Part shown: positions 46,683-55,810 of the stretch, one piece after another
Numbering within the stretch: the stretch's first letter is position 1
Layout of the letters: each line of letters begins with the position of its first letter
Assembly: GCF_041053055.1 (NCBI RefSeq)
Contig: NZ_CP163443.1
Span: 1,488,001 to 1,552,000 of the forward strand
Direction of reading: 5' to 3'
Source: Streptomyces sp. R41
GTDB lineage: Bacteria > Actinomycetota > Actinomycetes > Streptomycetales > Streptomycetaceae
DNA length: 64,000 bases
The notes under the pieces: model-generated
Seen by the model: only the letters and a program-made list of their open reading frames with translations
Database searches by the model: none
Told to the model about the DNA's origin: nothing
Program-made: the position numbers and the translations under genes

Positions 46683-47588
46683 ATGATGAGCGACGTGGAT
46701 GCGGGCGGTGGGGACCGGCTGGCGCTGGCGGTGCTGACGCAGTACCGGATGGCCACGACCGAGCAGATGCACCGGGTGATCGCCCCTGGGGTGCGCATCG
46801 AGCAGACTCGGCGTCGGCTGGCCAAGCTGCGCGATGAGGGGCTGATCGACCGCATCACGCTGCCCCGGGCCGGACGGATGCGGGTGTGGTTTCCCACCGC
46901 GTACGGCGTGCAGATCGCTTCGGAGTGGCCGGAGTTACGCGGACGACGGCCGCCGAAGACAGTGTCCGATCCGACCGCCGTACGGCTGCGGGTCGGCCAC
47001 ACCCTGACGGTGACCGAGACCGCGCTCGTCTTCCTTGAAGACGTGTGCCACCGCGGCGAGTTGTGCCGGCCGCTGGACTGGATACCCGAGGTCTACCACC
47101 CTATTGGGGGCGGCGAGGCCGTCATCCCCGACGCCCTCATGTACTACCGGCGCGGCCATGAGGGCGGGGCTGGGGCAATGCTGCGAGCGTTCGTCGAGGT
47201 CGACCGGGCCACCATGGGCCCCGAACGCCTCGCCGCGAAACTCACCGCCTACGCCCGCCTCCACCGCTACCTGCCCACTCCCCCAGGGCGGCGCCACCGG
47301 CCGGCCATCGGCCAGGAGCCGGCGCCGGAGGAATGACGACGGCACTACCCGCTCTTCCCCCGCCTCTTGTTCGTCCTGGACGACACAGGCCCCGCCGGCA
47401 TCACCACCCGCATCCACGCCCTGCACGCCGCCGCCGCGGACCCGGCGCTGGCCGGCTTCCTGCGCGACGTCCCCGCCCTGGCCGCGGCACTGGCAGACCT
47501 GCGCAACCACGGCCCCTCCGAGCCCGTGTGGCACCCCGTCCAGGCCCCCGAGAGCACCGTCGCCTGGAGCCAGTCCCCGCACCTGTAG
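46683..47588 (+). pseudogene. Replication-relaxation-family protein interrupted by an in-frame TGA
   Basis: The first part (217 codons from the ATG at 46683) has a winged helix (MATTEQMHRVIAPGVRIEQT) followed by the domain containing VIPDALMYYRRG and AFVEVDRATMGPERLAAKL, typical of the replication-relaxation family of actinomycete plasmids and integrative elements. A TGA follows at 47334-47336. The same frame then continues RRHYPLFPRLLFVLDDTGPA, a normal continuation (family WRxxYPxFP), to 47588. A single TGG-to-TGA change, or stop readthrough, explains it. Confidence 0.75.
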
Positions 47589-48533
47589 ACAGCCTGCGCA
47601 GGCTCCACCACCCCCGTACGGCAGCTGCGCAGCATCCGACCATCGGGCCCGACCACAGCCCCGGAGCCCCGGCCATCACCCCCGACCACAGCAGGTCACA
47701 GCGTTGCGCAACGAACTGCACACCGAGCGCGCAGCGGATGCGCAGTACTCATGGACAGCTGCGCAGTCAGTGCACGCGGGCAAATCGGAGCCTGCGCAGC
47801 CGCCCGAAGGCGCGCATGCACAACCCGGCTACCACCCGATTGCGCACACGCAGCCGCCCAGCGCACCGCCCTGCGCAATGCCACAGCCATGTCCAACAGC
47901 CTTGTTAAGGCCTGCAAGCGGAGCAGAGAAATGCTTCCAACTTCGCGGCGTGACCGGCCATGCCCCGCTTCCCCGCAGATGGATCCCGCTCCGCGATCTC
48001 CCGCCACAGGGCGCTGCTGGCCGCCCCGAACGCGGCCTTCGCTGTGGGGCGGCGGTCTGCCAGGAGGGGAAGGTGTGTGCGAAGGCGTCGGCCTCCTCGA
48101 CGGTGTGTCCGGCGTCCAGGAGACGGAGGAAGTGTCAGGTACCGCAGCTTCGGCCGTGTTCGCGCCCATGGGGCGCTTCCTCACTGTCGCAGATGGCCGA
48201 CCGCGGCATCCGATCAGGATCCGGGTGCTCGGTGGCGGCCTGTCCACTTCCCATACTTGTACGGATCGCGTCCGTGGAACGGCTCACCAGATCTGTTGTT
48301 GAGCTCGACATGTCGGTTCGGTCGACCTGCGGGCTGGGCAGTTGAGGGGGTTCGTGGTACCAGCAATCCCGGTTGCCTCGTTCGCAGCGTCAGCAGGTCA
48401 CGCGACGGGGTGTCGCCGCCGACTCCGGCACGGGATTTACGCGACTGATCGGCGCCGTCCGGGGAACCCAGCAAGTAACGGCGCAGCCACCGGGATCACG
48501 TGTGGTTCGTCGTCCACCGGCAGGGGTAGACAG
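47589..48533. other. Decayed region after replication-relaxation gene
   Basis: About 945 bp. On the minus strand, short stretches such as HFLRLLDAGHTVEEADAFAH and FGAASSALWREIAERDPSAG look coding but lie in different frames, and I cannot assign them to a family. A cluster of TGCGCA sites occupies 47595-47877. Otherwise nothing is recognisable. It is most likely the rest of a degenerate plasmid or AICE. Confidence 0.4.
47595..47877. repeat. Eight TGCGCA palindromes within 283 bp
   Basis: TGCGCA occurs at 47595, 47626, 47705, 47739, 47760, 47793, 47841 and 47872. Four of the seven intervals are 31-34 bp and one is 21 bp, near multiples of a helical turn. In GC-rich DNA this hexamer would rarely recur so often. 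Confidence 0.55.
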
Positions 48534-48716
48534 ATGCTCGCATTCGTGGCCGCCGCACTCTTCGTCATCGCCTTCATCATCCGTGTCACCGAGACGCCGA
48601 CCCAGGTGATTTTCAGCCCGACGAGCCTCATGCTTCTCGGGCTTGCCTTCCTCGCTGTGCACTCGACCGGCGTGGGGTCTGGCTGGTCCTCCCGGGGAAG
48701 CGGGCGTCGGCGCTGA
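48534..48716 (+). CDS. Small membrane protein (two helices)
   Basis: 60 residues starting MLAFVAAALFVIAFIIRVTE with AGGGG 9 nt upstream. Two hydrophobic segments (about 2-16 and 28-44) are separated by a short loop TPTQVIFSPTS, followed by a polar tail. Related tiny proteins are common near streptomycete stress genes; no function is known. Confidence 0.75.
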   Translation: MLAFVAAALFVIAFIIRVTETPTQVIFSPTSLMLLGLAFLAVHSTGVGSGWSSRGSGRRR

Positions 48717-48892
48717 GGAAGCGATGCACTCCATCCTCGTGCTGGCGGATCCGAACGGGGAGCGGCCGGGTATCGCCCATCAGCGGGGCTGAGTTGCGCC
48801 CGGATCAGGCGATCACCGCCTGCAGTCGGTGGCTGTCCCTATGCCGCCGAGGAGCGATGGGGGCGGAGTCCTTGCCCCTGCCCGCCTCGCGA

Positions 48893-49387
48893 CTAGAGCA
48901 CGCGGTCCTCGCTGGCCTGCGGCGTGTCCTCATCCGGCAGGTGCACGTCGTTGACCGCGAGGTTCACCTCGACGACTTCCAGGCCCGTCATCCGTTCCAC
49001 CGCCGCGATCACATTCTCACGGACCTCTGTGGCGACCTCGGTGATGCTGACCCCGTATTCCACGACGACCTGGAGGTCGATGGCGGTCTGCTTCTCGCCG
49101 ACCTCGACCTTGACGCCGCGCCCCGCGCTCGCGTGCCCGCCCGGGACCCGGTCGCGCACGGCGCCCATGGTGCGAGTGAATCCGCCGCCCAGTGCGTTGA
49201 CTCCGGGGACCTCCCGGGCGGCGATCCCCGCGATCTTCTCCACCACCCCGTCCGCGATGGTCGTCCGGCCCCGGGTCTCCGGCGGTTCCTGAGGCCCGGG
49301 CCGTGCAGTCTGAAGCGTCGTGCCCACGCCGATGCTCGGCTCATCGGGATCGGACTTCTGCCGGGTTGAACCGTTCGGCTCCGTCAT
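48893..49387 (-). CDS. Asp23/Gls24-family envelope stress protein
   Basis: 164 residues from the ATG at 49387. The conserved part begins RGRTTIADGVVEKIAGIAAR, continues through GVKVEVGEKQTAIDLQVVVE and ends with VIAAVERMTGLEVVEVNLAV, all hallmarks of the Asp23 fold. The acidic, Pro-rich N-terminus (about 50 residues) is poorly conserved. In Gram-positives such proteins coat the membrane and reduce envelope stress. It is similar to the protein at 59257-59745 in this window. Confidence 0.92.
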   Translation of the reverse strand: MTEPNGSTRQKSDPDEPSIGVGTTLQTARPGPQEPPETRGRTTIADGVVEKIAGIAAREVPGVNALGGGFTRTMGAVRDRVPGGHASAGRGVKVEVGEKQTAIDLQVVVEYGVSITEVATEVRENVIAAVERMTGLEVVEVNLAVNDVHLPDEDTPQASEDRVL

Positions 49388-49832
49388 GCGAAGCCACCTC
49401 CTCGGGCAGTCGACGGACTGCCATTCCTGAGCGGCTGTTGGCCGCCGCTTTCGTGCTGCTGGCCCAAGTACCGTGCAGGTCACTGGATATGCGCGCTGGC
49501 CTTTGGCACCGTCCACATCCTGGGACTGGGCGGCTTCGGGCCGTCTGCCGCACCGGGTTGAGGGCTATGCTGCTGTACGGACGTCCCAGACCCCGGCGGC
49601 TTGTCGTTGCTCGATACAGATGGCTGCGGGGAGCGGATCTTTCGTCCGTCACCCGGCGCATCCCTGGAGGGAACTGGGTGGGTCCGCTGTCCTGTCGCAC
49701 AGGCTGTTGGGCCGGCCGTTGCTCCGCCTCCGCCTCCGCCGAACGTACGCCCCCGCCGGCAGCGCGCCAAGGGGGCCGGGAATCCCGGCGTCACCGCGTC
49801 CCCTGCCGGATGGTCTTCCGAACCGAGGCGTC
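49388..49832. other. Intergenic region between divergent Asp23 and STAS genes
   Basis: 445 bp with no recognisable gene. It must contain the promoters of the minus-strand Asp23 gene and the plus-strand STAS operon. Confidence 0.45.
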
Positions 49833-50258
49833 ATGCCCCTTCCGCAGCTCACCGTCTACCGTCATGACCGAAGGCACCGGGCACTGATCACCCTGGCCGG
49901 GGAGATCGACCTGGAATCGGCGCCGCTGGTGCGCACGGCACTGACGCGGAGTCTGGACGACGGCATCCGCACCATCGACGTCGACCTCACCCCCGTCACC
50001 TTCTGCGACTGCAGCGGCCTCAACGCCTTCCTCCACGCCGCACAGAAGACCACGGAGGCCGGCGGGACCCTGCGACTGCACCACCCGCCACCGACGCTGG
50101 GCCTGATACTCGACCTCACCGGCTCCGGATTCCTGCTCCTCAGCGTTCCGCTCGGGCATGTGACACCTCCCCTCGCGGGTGTCCCAGCCCCAACCGCCCA
50201 AGCCCCGCCGCACCCGCCCGTTCCGCTTGCCTCTGTCCTCTCGGGTGATGTGCGGTGA
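49833..50258 (+). CDS. STAS-domain anti-sigma factor antagonist
   Basis: 141 residues from the ATG at 49833 (GAGG upstream). The STAS core has ITLAGEIDLESAPLVRTAL and DVDLTPVTFCDCSGLNAFLH, with the phospho-acceptor Ser in DCSG. The Pro-rich tail (about 25 residues) is not part of the domain. Such proteins release sigma factors by binding anti-sigma kinases. It starts an operon with three further genes through overlapping starts. A SigF/B-type sigma is encoded at 54575. Confidence 0.9.
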   Translation: MPLPQLTVYRHDRRHRALITLAGEIDLESAPLVRTALTRSLDDGIRTIDVDLTPVTFCDCSGLNAFLHAAQKTTEAGGTLRLHHPPPTLGLILDLTGSGFLLLSVPLGHVTPPLAGVPAPTAQAPPHPPVPLASVLSGDVR

Positions 50259-50920
50259 CGCCCCGGTCGGAGCGAGGGCAGCCGTACAAGCCCGATGGCG
50301 GCGAGCCGTCCACCATGGACGCGGTGCGGTTGCGTCGGGTGAACCGCTGGCAGGCGCAGGGCGTGAGCGGGGAGCTCGCGGATCTGTACGTGGACTCCCG
50401 TGAGACGTCTCCCCGTGAGGCGTACCGCCCTCCCGGCCGCCAGGACTTTCTGAACCGTCTCACCGCCGAGATCCGGCGGCCGGGCTTCGCCATGGTGATC
50501 GCGGAGACGGACGGCCTGGTGGGATGCGCTTTCGGATTCCCGGTGCGCAGCGACGGCTTCTGGTGGCTCGGGTTCGACGGGGCACTGCCGCGCGGCATCG
50601 AGCAACTCACTGAGTCGGGCGGCGTCTTCGCGATCACCGACCTCCTGGTCCGCCCGCACCCGCAGGACGCGCACATGGCCCGCCGGCTGCAGGAGCGGCT
50701 GTTGGCCGACCATCAGGCGTCACTCGGCGCCACCCTGGTGGACCGGGCCGATCACCCCGCCCTCACTGCGCTCCGGTCCTGGGGATGGCTGGACGTGGGA
50801 GAGATCTGGAGGCCGGTCAGCGCCACGCTGCTCCGGGTGCTGGTCCTTCCGGTCGGGGAGCGAACCGCGGCGCGGCTGGAGGGACTTGCTCACGATGCCT
50901 GGACGCGGTGGCCCGAATGA
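50255..50920 (+). CDS. GNAT-like acetyltransferase (putative)
   Basis: 221 residues from the GTG at 50255, which overlaps the STAS stop. The segment FAMVIAETDGLVGCAFGFPV, followed by FAITDLLVRPHPQDAHMARR and then LQERLLADH, resembles the beta-4/beta-5/alpha-3 CoA-binding core of GNATs, although the RxxGxG/A loop is weak. The stop overlaps the next gene by ATGA. The substrate is unknown. Confidence 0.6.
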   Translation: MTPRSERGQPYKPDGGEPSTMDAVRLRRVNRWQAQGVSGELADLYVDSRETSPREAYRPPGRQDFLNRLTAEIRRPGFAMVIAETDGLVGCAFGFPVRSDGFWWLGFDGALPRGIEQLTESGGVFAITDLLVRPHPQDAHMARRLQERLLADHQASLGATLVDRADHPALTALRSWGWLDVGEIWRPVSATLLRVLVLPVGERTAARLEGLAHDAWTRWPE

Positions 50921-51678
50921 GGTCCGACAGCCGCTCGGCCCGGATTCAGGTGCTGGTCGCCGAGCAGGCGGCGCGACGCGGTGCCCGGGTCGGTGTGGTG
51001 GATGTGTGCACCGCGGCCGTGGCCGCCCTCCCGGTCGGCGGAGCCGGACTGTCGGCGATGTCCCGGACTGCGGCGAGCCATCCGCTGTGCAGCACCGACA
51101 ACATCAGCGAGCAGTTGGAGGAGTTGCAGCTCACGCTGGGCGAGGGGCCCTGCGTGGATGCTTTCCTGCACGGCTCGGCCGTCCTGACGCCCGATCTGCT
51201 GAACGGTGTGCTGCAGGACCGCTGGTCCGTGTTCGCGGATGCGGCCCTGGAGGCCGGGGCACGTGCGGTGTTTGCGCTGCCTCTGCAGATGGGGGCGATC
51301 AGCCCGGGAGTCCTGGACCTGTACGCCGACGTGCCGACGGTGCTGGATGCAGAGGAGCTGGCCGACGCACTGGCGTTCGCCGATCTCGCGACGCTGCTCC
51401 TGCTCGACGCACGGATCGAGGAGACGGGCGCGCCGGTCGACGGAGCGCTGGAAGATCGAGGCTTCGAGGACCTGGGCGGATACCGGGCGGAGATCGACCA
51501 GGCCACCGGCATCCTCACCGTCCAACTCGGCGTCGGCATCGAAGAAGCCTTCGTACGGCTGCGCGCCCACGCCTATATGCAGGGCCGCCGGCTCGCGGAC
51601 GTGGCCGCCGACGTGGTGGCCCATCGACTCCGCTTCTCCCCGGACGCGGAACCCGAACGGACCGACGAGGAAACCTGA
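50917..51678 (+). CDS. GAF-ANTAR regulator
   Basis: 253 residues from the ATG at 50917 (ATGA overlap). A GAF-like domain (residues about 10-165) contains LQLTLGEGPCVDAFLHGSAV. A C-terminal ANTAR three-helix RNA-binding domain reads EIDQATGILTVQLGVGIEEA and FVRLRAHAYMQGRRLADVAA. ANTAR proteins bind paired hairpins and prevent transcription termination. The ATG start overlaps the preceding gene; the next gene is a second GAF-ANTAR protein. Confidence 0.88.
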   Translation: MRSDSRSARIQVLVAEQAARRGARVGVVDVCTAAVAALPVGGAGLSAMSRTAASHPLCSTDNISEQLEELQLTLGEGPCVDAFLHGSAVLTPDLLNGVLQDRWSVFADAALEAGARAVFALPLQMGAISPGVLDLYADVPTVLDAEELADALAFADLATLLLLDARIEETGAPVDGALEDRGFEDLGGYRAEIDQATGILTVQLGVGIEEAFVRLRAHAYMQGRRLADVAADVVAHRLRFSPDAEPERTDEET

Positions 51679-51754
51679 CGCACCGGCGCCAACCGACGAA
51701 CGTGCTGTACTTCCCGCCCCCTCCCGGCGGGACTAGTCTCAATCGAGGGTGTGC

Positions 51755-52474
51755 ATGATGAATCAGCGGCTCCTGGCCAAGACCTTCGTCGAGCTGGCGG
51801 ACAACCTGGTCGCCGACTTCGACCTGATCGACTTCCTGCGGCTGCTCACCGACCGCTGCGTGGCGATGCTCGGCGCCAGTGCGGCCGGAGTGCTGCTCGC
51901 GGACCGCGACGGTGAACTGCGCGTGATGGCCGCCTCCGACGAACAGGTACGCCTGCTGGAACTCTTCCAGCTCCAGAATGATGAAGGCCCCTGTCTGGAG
52001 TGCTTCCGCACTGGCACACCGGTGATCGTCCCCGACCTGACCCGGGAAGTCGACCGCTGGCCGCGCTTCGTCACAGCGGCCCACCGCAGCGGGTTCGGTG
52101 CGGTCCAGGCACTGCCCATGCGCCTGCGTGACGAGGTCGTCGGCGCCCTCAACCTCTTCCGCGCCGCCCCCGGCCCCTTCGACCCGGCAGGCACACTCAT
52201 CGCCCAGGCCCTGGCCGACGTCGCCACCATCAGCCTCCTGCAACAACGCTCCACCCACCGCAGCACGGTTCTCAACGAGCAGCTGCAGACCGCGCTGAAC
52301 AGCCGCGTACTGATCGAGCAAGCCAAGGGCAAACTCGCCGAACGCCAGAGCATCGACATGGAACAGGCCTTCACCACCCTGCGCAGTTACGCCCGTTCCC
52401 ACAACCGGCGCCTGTCCGATGTGGCCCGCGCCTTCATCGACGACTCCGAACCCCTTCCCGGCCTGGTGGCCTGA
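51755..52474 (+). CDS. GAF-ANTAR regulator
   Basis: About 239 residues. The start is ATG 51755 or 51758, behind GAGGG. GAF domain: MLGASAAGVLLADRDGELRV and QLQNDEGPCLECFRTGTPVI. ANTAR domain: NSRVLIEQAKGKLAERQSID, then TLRSYARSHNRRLSDVARAF. It is a paralogue of the gene just upstream and could respond to a small ligand or light. The 3' end overlaps the convergent STAS gene by 88 bp. Confidence 0.9.
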   Translation: MMNQRLLAKTFVELADNLVADFDLIDFLRLLTDRCVAMLGASAAGVLLADRDGELRVMAASDEQVRLLELFQLQNDEGPCLECFRTGTPVIVPDLTREVDRWPRFVTAAHRSGFGAVQALPMRLRDEVVGALNLFRAAPGPFDPAGTLIAQALADVATISLLQQRSTHRSTVLNEQLQTALNSRVLIEQAKGKLAERQSIDMEQAFTTLRSYARSHNRRLSDVARAFIDDSEPLPGLVA

Positions 52475-53085
52475 CGCTGTCGCCAAGGGGATGAACGGAG
52501 GCAGCCATCCGCTCGACCGCCGCCATGACGCTCTCGTACCGAATCCGAGGACCAACACGACCGCAGGGCGGCATTGCCGCCTTCAGGGAGCCGGCGGAGT
52601 ATCTGGGCCGCTGTCTGGAGCTCCGGGGCAGCCGTCATCCCGACAGGCGTGCCAGCATTGGGAAGGACGTGGAGGGGCCGGATCAGCCCGCTGTCGCCCA
52701 GCGCCTCGACGACGGCGTGGCTCGGGGCGACGAGGCGCAGGCCACCGCCGGAGTGGTGAACCCTGCGTGCCGTGGCGACGAGCAGCCCGAGGCCCAGGGT
52801 GTCGCAGGAGGTGACGCCCGACAGGTCGAGGATCATCAGGCTTCCGGGGCCGTGACATACGCCCAGAAGGCGCTCGCGCAGTCCTGGAACGGTGGCGAGA
52901 CCGAGACTGCCGCTGACGACGACCTTCTCGCGGCCCTCCGGCACACCGGCGAGCACAGGCCGCAGGCCTGGGGCGGACGCCGCAGGTGAGGAGCAGTAGT
53001 CCTGCACGGATTGGGGAGTGTCCGCCTGCCTCGGGGGGCTGGGGACTTCTGCGGGGATGAGGGGAGTTGCGGTACCTGCAGACAC
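52387..53085 (-). CDS. STAS-domain protein with long C-terminal tail
   Basis: 232 residues from the ATG at 53085. STAS core: EKVVVSGSLGLATVPGLRER and LMILDLSGVTSCDTLGLGLL, where the acceptor is Thr in CDTLG. The last roughly 60 residues (RERHGGGRADG onwards) are Arg/Gly-rich, run antisense into the GAF-ANTAR gene and may be spurious through a frameshift or lost stop. Role: an anti-anti-sigma-type partner switch. Confidence 0.75.
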   Translation of the reverse strand: MSAGTATPLIPAEVPSPPRQADTPQSVQDYCSSPAASAPGLRPVLAGVPEGREKVVVSGSLGLATVPGLRERLLGVCHGPGSLMILDLSGVTSCDTLGLGLLVATARRVHHSGGGLRLVAPSHAVVEALGDSGLIRPLHVLPNAGTPVGMTAAPELQTAAQILRRLPEGGNAALRSCWSSDSVRERHGGGRADGCLRSSPWRQRQATRPGRGSESSMKARATSDRRRLWERA

Positions 53086-53273
53086 CGTGGGCCTCCTCGG
53101 GGCGGAGTGTCACGCTGCCGGGGGCTGGGGCTAGCAGTTCAGTGCCATCCGCATCTCGCGGACAGTCGATGCCACGTACAGGCTCCGGCACGTGGGCATC
53201 GAGGGCGGTGGGCGCCACGGGCGGTCCGTCCCGCCCCGATGTTCTACGCGCGGCTGCACGTCGGCGGAGGGGG

Positions 53274-53560
53274 TCAGGTCCGGTTGACCCGGCCGGCCAC
53301 CGCGTGACCGATCAGCAGGTGGACGACAGCGGGCAGACCGTAGTTGACCACAGTGCGCCAGTTGTCCGAGTGAACGGTGAACAGGTTGTGTGTCCAGCCC
53401 GGAGCCAGTTCGCCGCGTCGTGGACCCAGGAGACCGTCCTGTTGGCGGTGTTGGCGTCGAACAGGTGGAGGGCGATCCACAGGATCAGGATCAGTGCCGT
53501 GATGTTCGCGATGATGGAGATGACCGTCCCCGCGGGGTTGCCGCCGTAGCGTCTGGAATG
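53274..53560 (-). pseudogene. Small membrane protein, frameshifted
   Basis: The first half reads TVISIIANITALILILWIAL, then HLFDANTANRTVSWVHDAANW. The frame breaks near 53405, and another frame continues GWTHNLFTVHSDNWRTVVNY ending GLPAVVHLLIGHAVAGRV. Together they match the two-helix stress membrane proteins of streptomycetes (helix, acidic loop, NYG..., helix). No clear start codon was found. Either an indel error or a decayed gene. Confidence 0.55.
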
Positions 53561-53741
53561 TGCAACGACTAGCCCTGACAGAAGAGTTGGAACCTCGCCG
53601 ACCCCACCGCCCGTGGCCGTTTCAGACGCGCTGCATCAGCTCGCCCTTGCCGTCCCTGCTGTCTCGACCGGTGTGCGGTGACTGCCCGACCCAGGCGGGG
53701 AGCCTGCGGGAGGATCCGGCAAATCCGGTTTGGGCCACCGT

Positions 53742-54578
53742 TCACAGACGGCGCCAGCGAGCCGAGGCGAAGGAGAAGGCGCCGAAGAGAACCAGCCCGA
53801 TCGCGACGGCAATCAGGAGCCATGGCCCCACCGATGTTTGCGCGAAGCTACGGAGCGTCGCGTCCACGCCCTTGGCCTCGTGCGGGTCGAAGCGTATGGC
53901 TGCCACCAGGATGAAGATCCCTGCCGCGGCGAACACCACGCCACGTGCCACGCCTCCGCCCACGCCCAGAGCCGTGACGACCTGCTGCGTACCGTGGCTC
54001 ATGGTGCCGGTGTCCAGCTGCCGCAGGAAGCGCCGCATGGCCGCCCGTCCGGCGAGTACCGCGCCGATGCCGATCAGCAAGCAGCCCGCGGCACCCACCA
54101 GCGCCCGGCCGTACGGCAGTTTGAGCGCCGATGCCGTCCAGTCCTGCGACTTCGCATTGCCACTGGACCCCTGGCTGCCCCCGGCGGCGTACGCGGCGGT
54201 CGCCCAGCAGATCGCGGCGTAGAAGAGCGCCCGTCCTCCGTCAAGCACTCGCGGGGCCGCTTTGCGTCGAGGCCCCCTGCCAAGGACCGCGCGGGCGCCC
54301 CGCCACAACGCCATGCAGCCGAACCCGACGACCAGCGCCCACAGCATCGCCTTCCCGAAGGGCTGCGCCGCGATCTGGGCCAGTGCACCCTGGCGGTCCG
54401 CCGATTCGCCGCCGCTGCCGAGGGCGATCCGGACGGCCAGTACACCGATGAGGACGTACACCACGCCTCGTGCGGCAAAGCCCGCTCGTCCGGCGGCAGT
54501 CAGTGTCTGCCTCTCCGCGGAGCGACGGGTATCGGGCCTGGCGGCCCGGCGCCGCCCGTGCACCCGGGATGTCGTCAC
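53742..54578 (-). CDS. DUF1206 membrane protein
   Basis: 278 residues from the GTG at 54578, whose start overlaps the sigma factor stop (GTGA). Three repeats of the DUF1206 unit are visible, each with paired hydrophobic helices (AARGVVYVLIGVLAVRIALG; GRALFYAAICWATAAYA; GVARGVVFAAAGIFILVAAI). About six transmembrane segments in all. Function unknown; co-expression with an alternative sigma factor suggests stress physiology. Confidence 0.9.
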   Translation of the reverse strand: MTTSRVHGRRRAARPDTRRSAERQTLTAAGRAGFAARGVVYVLIGVLAVRIALGSGGESADRQGALAQIAAQPFGKAMLWALVVGFGCMALWRGARAVLGRGPRRKAAPRVLDGGRALFYAAICWATAAYAAGGSQGSSGNAKSQDWTASALKLPYGRALVGAAGCLLIGIGAVLAGRAAMRRFLRQLDTGTMSHGTQQVVTALGVGGGVARGVVFAAAGIFILVAAIRFDPHEAKGVDATLRSFAQTSVGPWLLIAVAIGLVLFGAFSFASARWRRL

Positions 54579-55396
54579 GATGCCCTCCTCAGAGCGTGGG
54601 TGTCGGCCATGACCTGGTCGCGCAGACGTGCACAGATGCGGGTGATCAGACGGGAGACGTGCATCTGCGAGAGACCGAGCTGCAGGGCGATGCGGCTCTG
54701 CGTCATCTCGCAGAAGAACCGCATATAGAGGATCTGCCGTTCGCGTTCAGGCAGTGCCCGCAGCAGCGGGCGGAGCGCCTCGCGGTTGACGATCAGGTCG
54801 AAGCCGGGCTCCACGCCACCGAGGGTGTCGGTCAGTGGGTGACCGTCCGCGGAGTGGCCGGGCACGGCGTCTATGGACAGGGCGGTGAAGCTCTCCAGCG
54901 CGCCCTGGCCCAGCCGTACCTCCGCCTTGGTCAGGCCGGTGTGCGCGGCGAGCTCGGGGACGGACGGTTCACGACCGCCCGTCGTGGAGCTGATCTCATT
55001 TCCGGCGGCCCGGACCCGGCCGCGCAGATCCTGTACGCGCCGCGGCACATGCACGATCCAGAGTTCGTCACGGAAGTGCCGCTTCACCTCGCCGAGGATC
55101 GTCGGTATGGCAAAGCTCGGGAAGGCGGTGCCAAGACTCGGGTCGAAGCGGGACACCGCCTTGACCAGGCCCAGTTGGGCGACCTGCTTGAGGTCTTCGA
55201 AGGTCTCGCCGCGATGGCGGAAGCGACGTGCGAGCCGTACGGCCATCGGCATCCAGGCGCACACCACCTCCTGCCGCAGCGCGGACCTCTCCAGGCCGTC
55301 CGGCAGGGTAGCGATACGGCGGAACGCCGCGTCGGTGTCCGGGGTGTCGTCGTAGGTGCGTGCGCTTCGTGGGCTCTGCGTCCGCTGGTACGTCAT
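54575..55396 (-). CDS. RNA polymerase sigma factor, SigF/SigB subfamily
   Basis: 273 residues from the ATG at 55396. Region 2: RLARRFRHRGETFEDLKQVA and AIPTILGEVKRHFRDELWIV. Region 3: VPELAAHTGLTKAEVRLGQG. Region 4 HTH: MTQSRIALQLGLSQMHVSRL. Region 1.1 is absent, so it is a stress/sporulation sigma controlled by partner switching. Nearby STAS antagonists fit, but no RsbW-type kinase is encoded in the window. It is translationally coupled to the DUF1206 gene. Confidence 0.94.
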   Translation of the reverse strand: MTYQRTQSPRSARTYDDTPDTDAAFRRIATLPDGLERSALRQEVVCAWMPMAVRLARRFRHRGETFEDLKQVAQLGLVKAVSRFDPSLGTAFPSFAIPTILGEVKRHFRDELWIVHVPRRVQDLRGRVRAAGNEISSTTGGREPSVPELAAHTGLTKAEVRLGQGALESFTALSIDAVPGHSADGHPLTDTLGGVEPGFDLIVNREALRPLLRALPERERQILYMRFFCEMTQSRIALQLGLSQMHVSRLITRICARLRDQVMADTHALRRAS

Positions 55397-55810
55397 GGGC
55401 ACGTGTCTCCCTGATCGGTGGCGTCGCTCACCGTGGGAGCCGGCAGACCGCAGCGCACAGGGGAGCAGCGACAGCTGCTCCCACGGGCGTGCCTCCGGTC
55501 CGAAGCACCCCGCACGGGTTCCCGGGCAGCCCGCTTTCAAACAAGCTCTGCGCCACGCAACTACGGCTGCCCACGGGACGCGCGGGCGGCGAACGCGGCG
55601 CGTCGGAGGGCCCGGCACGCTCTCCAGCGGTTGACCCACACCACGGGCCGTCCCCGCCCGGACAGCCCCGCCGGCCCAGCCGAACGACATGCCCCCTGGG
55701 TGGTCCCGTCCGGAACCGGATGGTCAACTGGCCTCGCGGCAGGCGCCCTTGACCGATTCGTGCGGGCAAGCGGCCCGCGTGGTCGCCACCGCTACGGGTA
55801 CGCAGTCGGC
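55397..55810. other. Intergenic region before PAP2-kinase fusion
   Basis: 414 bp between divergent genes; no gene, remnant or strong hairpin recognised. It should hold the sigma-factor promoter and that of the lipid enzyme. Confidence 0.4.
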
